From Curtobacterium ammoniigenes NBRC 101786 (GTDB lineage: Bacteria > Actinomycetota > Actinomycetes > Actinomycetales > Microbacteriaceae): a stretch of DNA of 64,000 nucleotides. The position numbers and the translations under genes were made by a program. Shown here one piece after another: positions 18,613-27,166 of the stretch (positions are counted from its first letter, which is position 1; every line of letters begins with the position of its first letter). The stretch spans positions 682,001-746,000 of the forward strand of contig NZ_BCSV01000001.1 in the NCBI RefSeq assembly GCF_001571045.1, given 5' to 3'. The notes under the pieces are model-generated. The model searched no databases, was not told the DNA's origin, and saw only the letters and a list, made by a program, of their open reading frames with translations.

Positions 18613-18821
18613 GGCCACACCCACCCATCGTGATGACACTTCGTGCCATGATCCTTCGCACGACCATATCCGAATATGAGCGATCGCGGGCGAGCGCCTC
18701 CGAAACCGACGAGTTCGTCGGCTTCGAAGTGGCCAGCGCATGACGGTCGAAAGGTCGATCAACGCTGTGCGGGTGCCCTAGGCTGCGCCCATACGAAGAG
18801 TTGAGTCGGAGGCTCGAGCGA

Positions 18822-19478
18822 ATGACGGATGACAGCATCATCGATGCGGCCGTCGCCGCATTACGTGAAGGCGGGGTTGCTCTTGAGCCAGGCCTCGATC
18901 AGATGGAATTTCGCGCTATCGAGGAACGTCTGTCAATCCAGTTCAGCCCCGATCACCGCGCCCTGTTGAGTCGAGTCCTGCCGATCGGAGACGGATTTCC
19001 TAACTGGAGGAACGGCACGTACGCGGATTTGCGACGTCGCTTGGATTGGCCGTTCGACGGAGTTCGCTGGGACGTCGAGTACAACGGGTTCTGGCCACGA
19101 TCATGGGGCCGATACCCGTTGATGAAGACGTCGCGATCCCGCGCGGTGGACCGCAACCTTGCGGCCGTGCCCCAGCTCATCCCTGTATTCGGCCACCGAT
19201 TCTTGCCCGCTGGAAACGCGCCAAGCGGAGTTCCGGTCCTCTCGGTGATGCAGACCGATGTCGTCGTGTATGGATGGAATCTTCTGGATTACCTGCGTCG
19301 TGAACTCGGTCTGTCTCGTCCGGCGCCACCGCAGCGCTTGGTCGTCATTCCTTTCTGGGGGGAACTCGCGCTGGGAGAACCGTTCTTCACCCGCAAAGGC
19401 ACGCGGTTTCGGAACCTCAGCATCGAAGGAACGACGCTGCTCCCGCCGGGAGTCGAGTACCGAACAGAACGCCGCTAA
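18822..19478 (+). CDS. Hypothetical protein, possibly SMI1/KNR4 (SUKH)-like
   Basis: 218 residues from an ATG with GGAGG 9 bases upstream. Near the N-terminus, FRAIEERLSIQFSPDHRALL followed by VLPIGDGFPNWR resembles the start of SUKH/SMI1-KNR4 proteins, which serve as immunity or scaffold proteins. I see no clear later SUKH motifs, so the assignment is tentative. It is rich in Trp and Arg, has no signal peptide and no membrane segment. No toxin gene is adjacent. Confidence 0.7.
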   Translation: MTDDSIIDAAVAALREGGVALEPGLDQMEFRAIEERLSIQFSPDHRALLSRVLPIGDGFPNWRNGTYADLRRRLDWPFDGVRWDVEYNGFWPRSWGRYPLMKTSRSRAVDRNLAAVPQLIPVFGHRFLPAGNAPSGVPVLSVMQTDVVVYGWNLLDYLRRELGLSRPAPPQRLVVIPFWGELALGEPFFTRKGTRFRNLSIEGTTLLPPGVEYRTERR

Positions 19479-19531
19479 GGGCGCACGCGAGACGATCAGT
19501 CGTTCTGCTGAGCAGAAGCAGCGGTTGGAGA

Positions 19532-20611
19532 GTGCCGGAAACTCGGGCGGTCGGGTTCGATCTTGACGGGACGCTGTTCGATCATCATGGATCGGCAGTC
19601 GACGGTCTCGACGACTTTCTTCGTGGCCTCGGTGTCCAGCCGTCGGGGCGGATCCGGTCTGCTTGGTTTGCCGCCGAGGAGGCCGGATTCCAGCAGTGGT
19701 GCGCGGGCGAGTTGAGCTTCCAGGAGCAGCGCCGCTATCGGCTTCGGGCGATGCTTCCGGCCCTTGCTCTTGAGATCCCGCACGATGACGGCGCGCTCGA
19801 TGACTTGTTCGATCGCTACCTCACCGCCTATCGCGGTGCGTGGAGGCTGTTCCCAGGTGCCGTTGGCCTGTTGCGCGCGCTCCCAGCGGACGGTCTTCGT
19901 ATAGGTGTCCTCACGAACGGAAGTGAGGCACAGCAGCTCGACAAGCTGCGGCGGACCGGGCTGCAGCGCTTGGTCGATGTCGTGTGCACGGCCGAATCGA
20001 TTGGAGCCTGGAAGCCCGATGAGCGGGCCTTCCGAGAACTGGCACGGCGTCTCGGCGTTGAGCCGGGGGAGTGCCTCTTCGTCGGGGATGACCCCGAACA
20101 AGACATCGCTGGTGCTGAAGCCGCCGGGATGCAGGCGGTGACGGTAAACCACTATGCCGAGGAGTCGACGGGGTTCGACGACGTGTTCAGACGGCTCGGG
20201 CTCTCTCTGCGCCGCTCATCGGCTCTGGTTTCAGAGCGTCCGCTTCACTCGTCGGGGTGCAGGCTCGTGTCCGCCCGACCGATCCGCCAGCCCACGAACT
20301 GGACGCGGAGGCCCGCCCGGGTCGGCGCGCAGCACATGGGTCCGGCTGTCACCAGCTTGTCGGGGTCAAGCGGGGCGACGCGTACCAAACGCCACGGTTC
20401 GTCATCGACTCGTGCTCGAACGGTCAGTGCGTTCCCGGAGCGGCTCGCTCGAACGGTGACTACTCGCCCGTGCCATTCCGGAACCGGTGAAAGGGACCAA
20501 TCCGAGGAGCCCCTGGTCACGACAGCGCCGATGCAATCCACTCCGTCGCTGCGCTCCACTCCTGCTTTGATCCACGTCTCCTCGTCGATCGCGACAAAGA
20601 TGCCCGCCTGA
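19532..20611 (+). CDS. HAD-superfamily hydrolase with an unusual C-terminal read-through extension
   Basis: The first about 228 residues from the GTG start form a complete HAD phosphatase: motif I GFDLDGTLFDHHG (nucleophile and acid Asp), motif II VLTNGSEAQQ, Lys in GAWKPDERAF, and motif IV FVGDDPEQDIAGAEAAG. Members dephosphorylate small sugar or nucleotide phosphates. No stop follows the domain. The frame continues 130 codons to 20611 as Ser/Arg/Thr-rich sequence antisense to the convergent DUF1349 gene. The natural stop was probably lost by mutation or a sequencing error near 20215. Confidence 0.82.
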   Translation: MPETRAVGFDLDGTLFDHHGSAVDGLDDFLRGLGVQPSGRIRSAWFAAEEAGFQQWCAGELSFQEQRRYRLRAMLPALALEIPHDDGALDDLFDRYLTAYRGAWRLFPGAVGLLRALPADGLRIGVLTNGSEAQQLDKLRRTGLQRLVDVVCTAESIGAWKPDERAFRELARRLGVEPGECLFVGDDPEQDIAGAEAAGMQAVTVNHYAEESTGFDDVFRRLGLSLRRSSALVSERPLHSSGCRLVSARPIRQPTNWTRRPARVGAQHMGPAVTSLSGSSGATRTKRHGSSSTRARTVSAFPERLARTVTTRPCHSGTGERDQSEEPLVTTAPMQSTPSLRSTPALIHVSSSIATKMPA

Positions 20612-20862
20612 TCGAACTGGTGCGAGAAGTCCAAACGGAACGCGACTTCCATCGCAGTGTCTTGCGCGAGCGGCGCAAGGAGCGCGTGTTCGCTGTCGTG
20701 AATAAAGCCATACGACGTCAGCCGCCAGGCGTCGCTGCCTTCCACTGCCGTGACGAGCATCTCGTCGTCGGCGATCTCGATCCGCTCGGGCGGATTCGTC
20801 CACGAGCCGGAATTCCAGGCGAGAGCGTCCATGGATTGACCGTATCGGCGCAGCTCATCCAA
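20245..20862 (-). CDS. DUF1349 (concanavalin-like) protein
   Basis: 205 residues from the ATG at 20862; a start at 20832 (MDALAWNSGSWTNPP) would fit the family better. The sequence has the DUF1349 beta-sandwich features: SGSWTNPPERIEI near the start, FSHQFDQAGIFVAIDEETWI in the middle, and HPDE at the end after VQFVGWRIG. The family is related to concanavalin-like lectin/glucanase folds, often cytosolic and of unknown role. It overlaps the extended HAD frame by 367 bases on the opposite strand. Confidence 0.85.
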   Translation of the reverse strand: MDELRRYGQSMDALAWNSGSWTNPPERIEIADDEMLVTAVEGSDAWRLTSYGFIHDSEHALLAPLAQDTAMEVAFRLDFSHQFDQAGIFVAIDEETWIKAGVERSDGVDCIGAVVTRGSSDWSLSPVPEWHGRVVTVRASRSGNALTVRARVDDEPWRLVRVAPLDPDKLVTAGPMCCAPTRAGLRVQFVGWRIGRADTSLHPDE

Positions 20863-20953
20863 CGCCGCGAGCGCGCGCTGGTCGAGTGAAGTGTGCTCAG
20901 TGTCGTTCGCAGCTCCTGGGCCTGGTCGCTTCGGGAACCGATGTCAACGTCGC

Positions 20954-20982
20954 TTGACACCCGTCGGCACCTGGCGTACTTT
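20954..20982 (+). promoter_or_regulatory. Sigma70-type promoter predicting a leaderless mRNA
   Basis: TTGACA (20954-20959) and TACTTT (20977-20982) are separated by exactly 17 bases. The expected start of transcription, six or seven bases after the -10 box, coincides with the ATG at 20989. No ribosome-binding site precedes that ATG. Confidence 0.65.
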
Positions 20983-20988
20983 CCAGTC

Positions 20989-21405
20989 ATGACAAGGAAC
21001 CTTGACTCAGAGCAGGAAACCCCGCTGGAGCGCCGACGTCAGCGTGTCTTCCGAGTGTGGATGTGGAGCGCGACGGCTTCGTACCTCGTCGCGGTGCTCG
21101 CCGCGCAGCAGTGGGCCCGAGGGGCCGGCGCCTGGCGCGTCGCCTTGCTTCTCCTCCCTGTCGTCTGTGTGGCGTGGCTGATCGGCCTCATCGTGCTCCG
21201 CGCGCGTCAGCTTGATGAGTATCAACGGCAGCTCCTGCTGCCCGGCTTGGTGACAGGATTCGCCCTATCGATGCTCACTGCGCTCACGCTTGGCGCATTG
21301 CATGAGGCCGGGCTCACCGTGCCGTCGTCCGGATGGCCGGTCGCGCTCGTCGGGATATTCGGGTGGGAGTTCACGAACGTCCTGGTGAAGGCGCCGATCT
21401 CCTGA
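20989..21405 (+). CDS. Small membrane protein paired with an XRE regulator
   Basis: 138 residues with a charged N-terminus (EQETPLERRRQRVFRV) and four predicted transmembrane helices (around residues 20-35, 43-64, 77-98 and 110-127). I do not recognise a catalytic motif. It is translated with the following XRE gene (TGATG overlap), a pairing widespread in bacteria where the small HTH protein controls the membrane gene. The promoter at 20954-20982 implies a leaderless transcript. Confidence 0.8.
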   Translation: MTRNLDSEQETPLERRRQRVFRVWMWSATASYLVAVLAAQQWARGAGAWRVALLLLPVVCVAWLIGLIVLRARQLDEYQRQLLLPGLVTGFALSMLTALTLGALHEAGLTVPSSGWPVALVGIFGWEFTNVLVKAPIS

Positions 21406-21623
21406 TGGAGAACCGGATTCGCGCAGAGCGAGAGGCTCGGGGTTGGACACAGGCCGCTCTCGCTGAACGACTTTCGGTGTCCCGACAGACGGTTGTTGCG
21501 ATCGAAACCGGCAAATACGATCCGTCGCTGCCGCTTGCATTTCGGCTCGCGGGACTTCTTGAGAGCCCGATCGAAAGCCTGTTCTTTCCTGCACGGACCG
21601 ACAACAGCAGAATGCCGAAGTGA
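21405..21623 (+). CDS. XRE-family HTH regulator (YgzD/YvaO-like)
   Basis: 72 residues, essentially one helix-turn-helix domain: IRAEREARGWTQAALAERL, then SVSRQTVVAIETGKYDPSL and LAFRLAGLLESPIESLFF. Proteins of this size act as DNA-binding dimers controlling their own operon. Its ATG overlaps the stop of the membrane gene (TGATG). There is no ribosome site of its own, so translation is coupled. Confidence 0.9.
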   Translation: MENRIRAEREARGWTQAALAERLSVSRQTVVAIETGKYDPSLPLAFRLAGLLESPIESLFFPARTDNSRMPK

Positions 21624-21660
21624 GTTGTCGACCGAATGACGCGTTCGCAACAGGACGACA

Positions 21661-21679
21661 AGCGCTCACGACGAGCGCT
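21661..21679. terminator. Candidate terminator hairpin
   Basis: AGCGCTC and GAGCGCT pair perfectly around ACGAC. The hairpin is between the XRE gene and the convergent truncated GNAT gene. Confidence 0.4.
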
Positions 21680-21692
21680 CCCAGACATGGCG

Positions 21693-21998
21693 CTACAGAC
21701 GGATCTGGTACTGCACGAAGCCGGTCCGCGCCGCGACTCGTTCATAGAGTGAGCGTGCCGTCGAGTTCGAATCGGCGGTGAGCCAATACACCTTTGCGCA
21801 GCCGTGATCGACAGCCCATCGCCGGACGTGGTCGATCAGGGCTTCGCCCACTCCGGAACGACGCGCACTCGGCAGAACGAAAAGGTCCTCGAGGTAGCAA
21901 TAGTCGCCGTCAGTCCGCGTCGCTGGATGAGTCAGCCAATGGACCAGTCCCACTGCGCCGCCCTCACTGTCGCGAGCGATGGCCCCGTGCAGATCCAC
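21693..21998 (-). pseudogene. N-terminally truncated GNAT acetyltransferase
   Basis: About 101 residues remain. The acetyl-CoA site is present (YLEDLFVLPSARRSGVGEAL) along with VYWLTADSNSTARSLYERVA and GFVQYQIRL at the end. The first beta-alpha unit of about 50 residues that these GNATs need is absent. Directly upstream in frame is a TAG. The first possible start is the GTG at 21998, so the product would lack the substrate-binding N-terminus. I treat it as a decayed gene. Confidence 0.7.
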
Positions 21999-22159
21999 AT
22001 CCGCAGGCTATCGAGCGGCTGCCGCCACCGTCCCGATCACCACCCGCATCCCCAACCCGGGGTGGTGGTCCATGAGCCGAAGGCCGGAAACGCTGGAATG
22101 CACGCGCAGTTCGCACCGGGCTGCTGCGAATTCGATTCCCTGTTGCGAGCCTCCCCGGA

Positions 22160-22678
22160 GTGTCAATGCTTGTTGTCCTGATTTTGTCTGCCGAGTTCGC
22201 GATCATCGCGGCGCTGCTCGTCCTGCTCATCGTCCGTGAGGTCCGCGGGCAGTACATGGACCGGCGGCGACTCTGGGGAGTGCCGTTGATCCTCGCGATC
22301 GTTGGTGTGATCTATCTGCCGCTGACGGTGCAGCGGGTGGTTCCGGCGGACCTCGCCCTCACCGCGGTCGCAGTGCTGATCGCGATCGTCGTCGGTCTCG
22401 GGCTCGGCGCACTGACGACGGTGTCTCGGGCTACGCAGCCCGACCGGCGCGGCCGAGTGATTCGGACACGATCGGGGTGGCGGGGCGGAGCATTGTGGCT
22501 TGCATTCATCGCGGCACGCCTTGCGCTGCAGCCCGCAGCTGCTTCCTGGAATGCGTCGCTCGTGACGTCACCGGGCGTGGTGCTGCTGCTCGTCGCGATC
22601 GCACGCGCTACAGCGGCGGTGCTGGTCGCGCCGAAGCTCGCCGCCGCCACGCACTCCGACATTCGCAGTGCGGACTGA
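22160..22678 (+). CDS. Small integral membrane protein
   Basis: 172 residues from GTG 22160 (or ATG 22166). There are about five hydrophobic helices: residues 3-24, 38-56, 62-82, 108-126 and 132-152. A basic loop sits between helices 3 and 4 (RATQPDRRGRVIRTRSGWRG). The pattern resembles CcdC/DUF1453-type membrane proteins, but I see no diagnostic motif. It is convergent with the ECF transporter gene, with only 7 bases between the stops. Confidence 0.75.
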   Translation: MSMLVVLILSAEFAIIAALLVLLIVREVRGQYMDRRRLWGVPLILAIVGVIYLPLTVQRVVPADLALTAVAVLIAIVVGLGLGALTTVSRATQPDRRGRVIRTRSGWRGGALWLAFIAARLALQPAAASWNASLVTSPGVVLLLVAIARATAAVLVAPKLAAATHSDIRSAD

Positions 22679-22685
22679 GGGCACG

Positions 22686-25412
22686 TCACTTCGCGACGGC
22701 GTCCGCGGTCGGCGGTCGGAGCGTCAGCGCACGGCCAAGGTCGACGGCTCTCCGAGCGGCGACCGCGTGCAGTGCGACGACGAGGTCAACCGCGCGCGCG
22801 AGTCGTCCGACAAGTCGGAGACCGAGTCGGAGTTCGCTCCGCCGCAGGCGACGCGCGGCGACCAGGGTTCGCACTTCTTGGCGGAACGCAGGCAGCGAAC
22901 GCACAGCGAGTGCAAGCGTTAGGGACCACTCGTCCACGGGGAAGCCCACGAGCCGGAGCGGTGCGCAGAGCTGCCTGAACGCTCGTGGAAGTCGCTCCGC
23001 CGGTGTCGTCCACACGACGAGCAGCGTGAGGGCGAGAAAGAGCCCGGCCAGCACGACGGACAGCGAGAACTGTGCGAATCCGCCGCCGATGACCGCGAAT
23101 CCGCCGGTGACTCCGATGACTGAGATCACCGACCACGACGGAGTAGGAATTGCGCCGGCTGGGATCCGAGCCGCGACTGCGGCGGCGGCGACGATCGTGC
23201 CAACGACAATGGCGGTCGTCCAATTTGCGAGGAGGAGCGATAGGACCGTCAAGAGCACGAGCGCTGTGAGCTTGAGCGCCGCGGGCACCCGCTGCAGCGG
23301 CGATGCTCCGGGAAGCGGTTGGAACACGAGTGGCCGACGAGCTCGGGGCGTGATCCGATCCGGGCGGACGGGAGACTCCGGCCTTTCGAGATCAATCCGT
23401 CGTGGGCAGGCGTCCACCAAACCCTCGAGATCGTGGGTGATCACGACCAGCGTCAGACCATCGCGTTTCCGGAGGGTCGTCAGCACTTCGGCCAGCGTCA
23501 CACGCGCCTCCGTGTCAAGGCCGGCGAACGGCTCATCCAGGACGAGCACCCGAGGTGTCGAGGCGAGGAGCCCAGCGATGACGACGCGGCGAGCCTGGCC
23601 TCCGCTGAGCGCCTCGACGCTGCTCGGGGCGAGCGTTTCCGGCAGTCCGACTCTGCGAAGCGCGGCGGCGACGAAGGCATCGACGCAATCCTCCCGGGGA
23701 GCGGACGCCCCTGCCGCAGCGATGATGTCCTCCTGCACAGTGGGGCGTTGCAACTGGAGGCGCGCGTGCTGGAACGAGACGACGACGGGAGCGACCGCGT
23801 CGACGTTGCCCGATGTTGGCTTGGTGAGACCGGCGAGCACCCAGGCGAGTGTCGATTTACCGCTCCCGTTGGGCCCGGTGATCGCGACGCCCTCGCCTTG
23901 GTTCACGTCGAATGTCACCGGCGCCAGAGCCGGCGTTTCCCACGGAGTATGCCGCGCGTAGGACACCGCGACGTCCTGCACGCGAAGAACCGGCTGGCCG
24001 CCGGGCGCCTGGTTGCGCGACGCCGCACTCGGGATGGCCCCGATCGCCTCCCGTGGGGCTCGGGCGGGGACTGCATGCGCATGACGCTTCGGTCCGACGA
24101 CGTCGTGCGCCCGCTCGGCGTGGAGGCGCACGACCCGGTGCGCGAACACGGTCTCGTCGAGATCGTGGGTGATGTGCACGACAGTTGTGCCGAAGGCGCT
24201 GGTCAGACTGTGCAGAACGGCGAGCATCTCCTGCCGGCCATCTCGGTCGAGCATTGCGGTGGACTCATCGGAGATCAAGAGCGCGGGCCGACGGGCGATC
24301 GCTGTGGCGAGGGCAAGCCGTTGCAGCTGGCCGCCCGAGAGCGTGTCGGTCGGTGCGTCTGCGAGGCCTGTGAGGCCGACCTGCGAAAGCAGGCCGGGAA
24401 CGTCAACATCGGCTGGGTCGAGCCCCCACACCACGTCCTCGCGAACCGAGCTCCCGAGCACCGTTGTCTCGGCGCGCTGCGGCAGGAGGACTGTGCCGCC
24501 GGTCCGTCCGAGACCAACCCTGCCCGCTCGGCGGACCGTCCCCGTGGACGGCTGCGAACCCGCGAGTATCGCGGCGAGTGTCGACTTTCCGGTGCCGTTC
24601 TTCCCGACGATCATCAACAACTCGCCGGGTTCCACCCGAAGGTGCAGCCCGTTGAGCACGGCGCGCGAAGAGCCGCTGTGCCGGAACCGCACATCGCACA
24701 GCTCAACCGGAACCGGTGCGAAGGGGGTTGCGAGGTCGCTCTCGCTCTGGACGCCCCGGTCGAGTGCGTCGTCGGTGGACATCCATCTGAGCCGATTGGT
24801 AACTGCGGCAACCACTGACCCCGTCGCGAGCATCCCGAGCGGTACTCCCACAAGCACCACGATCACCACGACCTGGGGCCAGGCGCGCAGCGCCGTTGCG
24901 ACTTGCGTGTCAATCCAGCGAACGTCGCTCGCCGGGAAGCCAATTGCTTCGGCCGCGCGCACCAACCCTCGCACCGTCGTCAGCACCGAGGTGAAGAAGA
25001 GCGTACGCGCAGCGGAGAAGAACGACAGCACGCCGATTGCCAGACCCGCAACGGCGGGAGCCAAGGCGATCGAGATGGCCGCCATCGTGGGAAGCCCGCG
25101 ACCACGGCGCCGAACCGCCCCGCATGTTCCGCCAAGCACCGCGCAGCCGACGATGACCAACGTGGCCGTCCCGCCCGCAACGACAAACGCGAGAAAAGCG
25201 CCGACCACCGCCGCGGCGACCACCGCGCGGAACCGGTGTTGCGCGCCGACCACACCGAACGGCACGACCGCGACCAGCTCCAACAATCCGAGATGCGGGA
25301 GCAGTGCACCGATACTGACGACAACCACAGCGAGCGCGGTGAAGATGGCCGCTGTCGCCGTCTCCACCGGGCGGAGCGATCGACTCATGGGCGCGTGAGA
25401 AGAAGGACGCAT
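22686..25412 (-). CDS. Single-chain ECF transporter: membrane component, two ATPases and EcfT fused
   Basis: About 908 residues from the ATG at 25412 (25388 is an alternative). Domains in order: residues 10-210, six or so helices of a DUF2232-like substrate-binding (S) component; residues 235-460, ATPase 1 with Walker A VGKNGTGKST (near 270) and signature LSGGQLQRLAL; residues 490-690, ATPase 2 with Walker A GPNGSGKST and LSGGQARRVVI; residues 700-908, an EcfT-like transmembrane coupling domain. ECF importers normally use four separate polypeptides to take up vitamins or metals. The substrate is not readable and no riboswitch was recognised upstream. Confidence 0.88.
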   Translation of the reverse strand: MRPSSHAPMSRSLRPVETATAAIFTALAVVVVSIGALLPHLGLLELVAVVPFGVVGAQHRFRAVVAAAVVGAFLAFVVAGGTATLVIVGCAVLGGTCGAVRRRGRGLPTMAAISIALAPAVAGLAIGVLSFFSAARTLFFTSVLTTVRGLVRAAEAIGFPASDVRWIDTQVATALRAWPQVVVIVVLVGVPLGMLATGSVVAAVTNRLRWMSTDDALDRGVQSESDLATPFAPVPVELCDVRFRHSGSSRAVLNGLHLRVEPGELLMIVGKNGTGKSTLAAILAGSQPSTGTVRRAGRVGLGRTGGTVLLPQRAETTVLGSSVREDVVWGLDPADVDVPGLLSQVGLTGLADAPTDTLSGGQLQRLALATAIARRPALLISDESTAMLDRDGRQEMLAVLHSLTSAFGTTVVHITHDLDETVFAHRVVRLHAERAHDVVGPKRHAHAVPARAPREAIGAIPSAASRNQAPGGQPVLRVQDVAVSYARHTPWETPALAPVTFDVNQGEGVAITGPNGSGKSTLAWVLAGLTKPTSGNVDAVAPVVVSFQHARLQLQRPTVQEDIIAAAGASAPREDCVDAFVAAALRRVGLPETLAPSSVEALSGGQARRVVIAGLLASTPRVLVLDEPFAGLDTEARVTLAEVLTTLRKRDGLTLVVITHDLEGLVDACPRRIDLERPESPVRPDRITPRARRPLVFQPLPGASPLQRVPAALKLTALVLLTVLSLLLANWTTAIVVGTIVAAAAVAARIPAGAIPTPSWSVISVIGVTGGFAVIGGGFAQFSLSVVLAGLFLALTLLVVWTTPAERLPRAFRQLCAPLRLVGFPVDEWSLTLALAVRSLPAFRQEVRTLVAARRLRRSELRLGLRLVGRLARAVDLVVALHAVAARRAVDLGRALTLRPPTADAVAK

Positions 25413-25550
25413 TGGCGCTACTTGACCAAAGCCTCCCCAAGATCTCGGCAAGGCGACCTGAGCGCGCTGGCAAGTCGGCCTCCCAGGAGCGACGCACACC
25501 GAGAACGATGAGCATCGCGGGATCACGAGCGTGGAAACCGAAGGGGTTGG

Positions 25551-26054
25551 ATGGACTGTGTGGCGTATCCAGCGCAGCCCGTGATCCTCCGCCCGTACGC
25601 AAGCACGGATGCGGAGGCGACACTCGCGGTGTTCACGGAGGCGATCCTCCAGACCGCCGCCGCCGACTACTCCCGCGAGCAGCTCGCCGTTTGGGCGCGG
25701 CCCGGACAGCGCGACCTCCGCGAGTGGGACGCGTCCATGCAGGCACGGGGCAGCGTCGTTGCGGAGGTGGACGGTCGCGTCGTCGGGTTCTCCGACGTGA
25801 GCGCTGACGGCTACATCGACATGCTGTTCGTCGCGCCCGGGTTCACGCGACGCGGGATCGCATCGACATTGCTTGCATTCCTCGAGCGCAGGGCATGCGC
25901 AGGGGAAGCGACGTCGCTCTCCGCCGACGTGAGCATCACGGCACGGCCGTTCTTCGAGCACGTCGGTTTCGGTGTTGTTCGCGAGCAGCATCCTGTGCGC
26001 GGGGGCGTCGAACTCACGAACTATCGGATGTGCAAGGCGATCGCACCTCGTTGA
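25551..26054 (+). CDS. GNAT-family N-acetyltransferase
   Basis: 167 residues. It has YIDMLFVAPGFTRRGIASTL as the acetyl-CoA motif and FFEHVGFGVVREQHPVRGGV at the C-terminus, which resembles the E. coli YafP type. That group has been linked to genotoxin tolerance, but function here is unproven. Its stop codon overlaps the first copy of the 24-bp direct repeat at 26051. It is divergent from the ECF transporter gene. Confidence 0.88.
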   Translation: MDCVAYPAQPVILRPYASTDAEATLAVFTEAILQTAAADYSREQLAVWARPGQRDLREWDASMQARGSVVAEVDGRVVGFSDVSADGYIDMLFVAPGFTRRGIASTLLAFLERRACAGEATSLSADVSITARPFFEHVGFGVVREQHPVRGGVELTNYRMCKAIAPR

Positions 26055-26108
26055 CCGCGGCATCCGGGCAGCCCAGGCAACTCATTGACCGCGGCATCCG
26101 GCCAGCCC
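26051..26108. repeat. 24-bp direct repeat, two copies, 34-bp period
   Basis: Copy 1 (26051-26074) and copy 2 (26085-26108) begin TTGACCGCGGCATCCGG and differ at one of 24 positions. Copy 1 covers the stop codon of the GNAT gene, so the second may be a duplicated gene end. The rest of 26109-26233 holds no recognised element. Confidence 0.7.
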
Positions 26109-26233
26109 GGTCGACGGTGCCACCCCGCGCGGCAGCGGCACGCCGATCGACGGCGCTCCCGCTCTACCCCGCCCGGGAGGCGCGGGGCACGTACCGAGCG
26201 CGCGTCCCGATCACCACCACCTAGACTCGCGCA

Positions 26234-27022
26234 ATGCGGGAACGGCGGCGGGGGCGGCGCGCTATGGCCGTGGTGGCGCGCCAACCTCCGCGGCGGCGAG
26301 GCCGGCGCGCCTTGACGCCCGTTGCCGTGGCACTCGCTGGCGTGGTCGCCGGGGTCCTCGTGCTCGCGCTCGTCGCGCTCGCCATCACGCCCGCTGTGAC
26401 GAACGCCCCGTCACTGGTCGCGGGCGACGCGCGAGCGCACGGCGCGCCGCCGTGCGACACGGTGCCGTTGAAGTTCCAGGATGCCCTCGTGGCGACAGAA
26501 GACTCCCGCTATTTCTGGACGCCCGGCATCGACCCGATCAGCGTCGTGCGCGCTGCCGCCAACGCGGTCCTGCATGGGGGCGACGGCGGCGCGGCAACCC
26601 TCGAACAGCAGCTGGTGAAGCAGCTCTATTTCGGCGGCCGCTCGGACACGGTCGCGTTGAAAGCGCAGGAGGCTGTGCTCGCCGTCAAACTGGACCTGCA
26701 TTTCAGCAAGCAGCAGATCCTCTCGATGTACGCGTCCACCGTGTACTTCGGGCACGGGTACTGGGGGCTCTGCGCCGCCAGCCGAGGCTATTTCGGCCGA
26801 ACGCCTGACTTGCTCAGTTGGCCGCAGGCAGCCATGCTGGCCGGTCTCGTGCAGGCCCCGTCTGCCTACGATCCGCTCGTGCATCCGAATGCGGCGCGTG
26901 CTCGGCAGGAGCACGTCATCGACCGGTTGGAACGGACGGGGAGGGTGTCCGCAACACAAGGGGCAGCCATCCTTCGTGCCCCGCTCGATCTCGTGACCTC
27001 CGGAACAACGCAGTCATCCTGA
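26234..27022 (+). CDS. Monofunctional peptidoglycan glycosyltransferase (GT51)
   Basis: 262 residues. A basic N-terminus is followed by one transmembrane anchor (residues 28-55). The GT51 domain has the catalytic Glu in LVATEDSRYFWTPGID, the GAATLEQQLVKQLYF motif, KAQEAVLAVKLDLHFSKQQI, and SWPQAAMLAGLVQAPSAYDP. It polymerises lipid II into glycan strands outside the membrane. There is no transpeptidase domain. It supplements the bifunctional PBP at 54330-56696. Confidence 0.9.
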   Translation: MRERRRGRRAMAVVARQPPRRRGRRALTPVAVALAGVVAGVLVLALVALAITPAVTNAPSLVAGDARAHGAPPCDTVPLKFQDALVATEDSRYFWTPGIDPISVVRAAANAVLHGGDGGAATLEQQLVKQLYFGGRSDTVALKAQEAVLAVKLDLHFSKQQILSMYASTVYFGHGYWGLCAASRGYFGRTPDLLSWPQAAMLAGLVQAPSAYDPLVHPNAARARQEHVIDRLERTGRVSATQGAAILRAPLDLVTSGTTQSS

Positions 27023-27166
27023 AAGCGCACCGATGGCCCGGACTCGCCAACCGTGAGTGGCCCCGTTCACACGCGGCGCGCAGTCTCCGCGCTTAAACTC
27101 CTCGGGACCGCACTCGCGGGCACTCCTCGTTCGGCCGAAGGGCTGTTCCCAGACGGAAGCAGCCGA

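Noticed and set aside
27104..27117. GGGACC half-site about 60 bases before the desaturase start, considered as another DosR-like box
   Set aside because: Only one half-site matches; the other half (CACTCGC) does not fit GTCCC or GGCCC.
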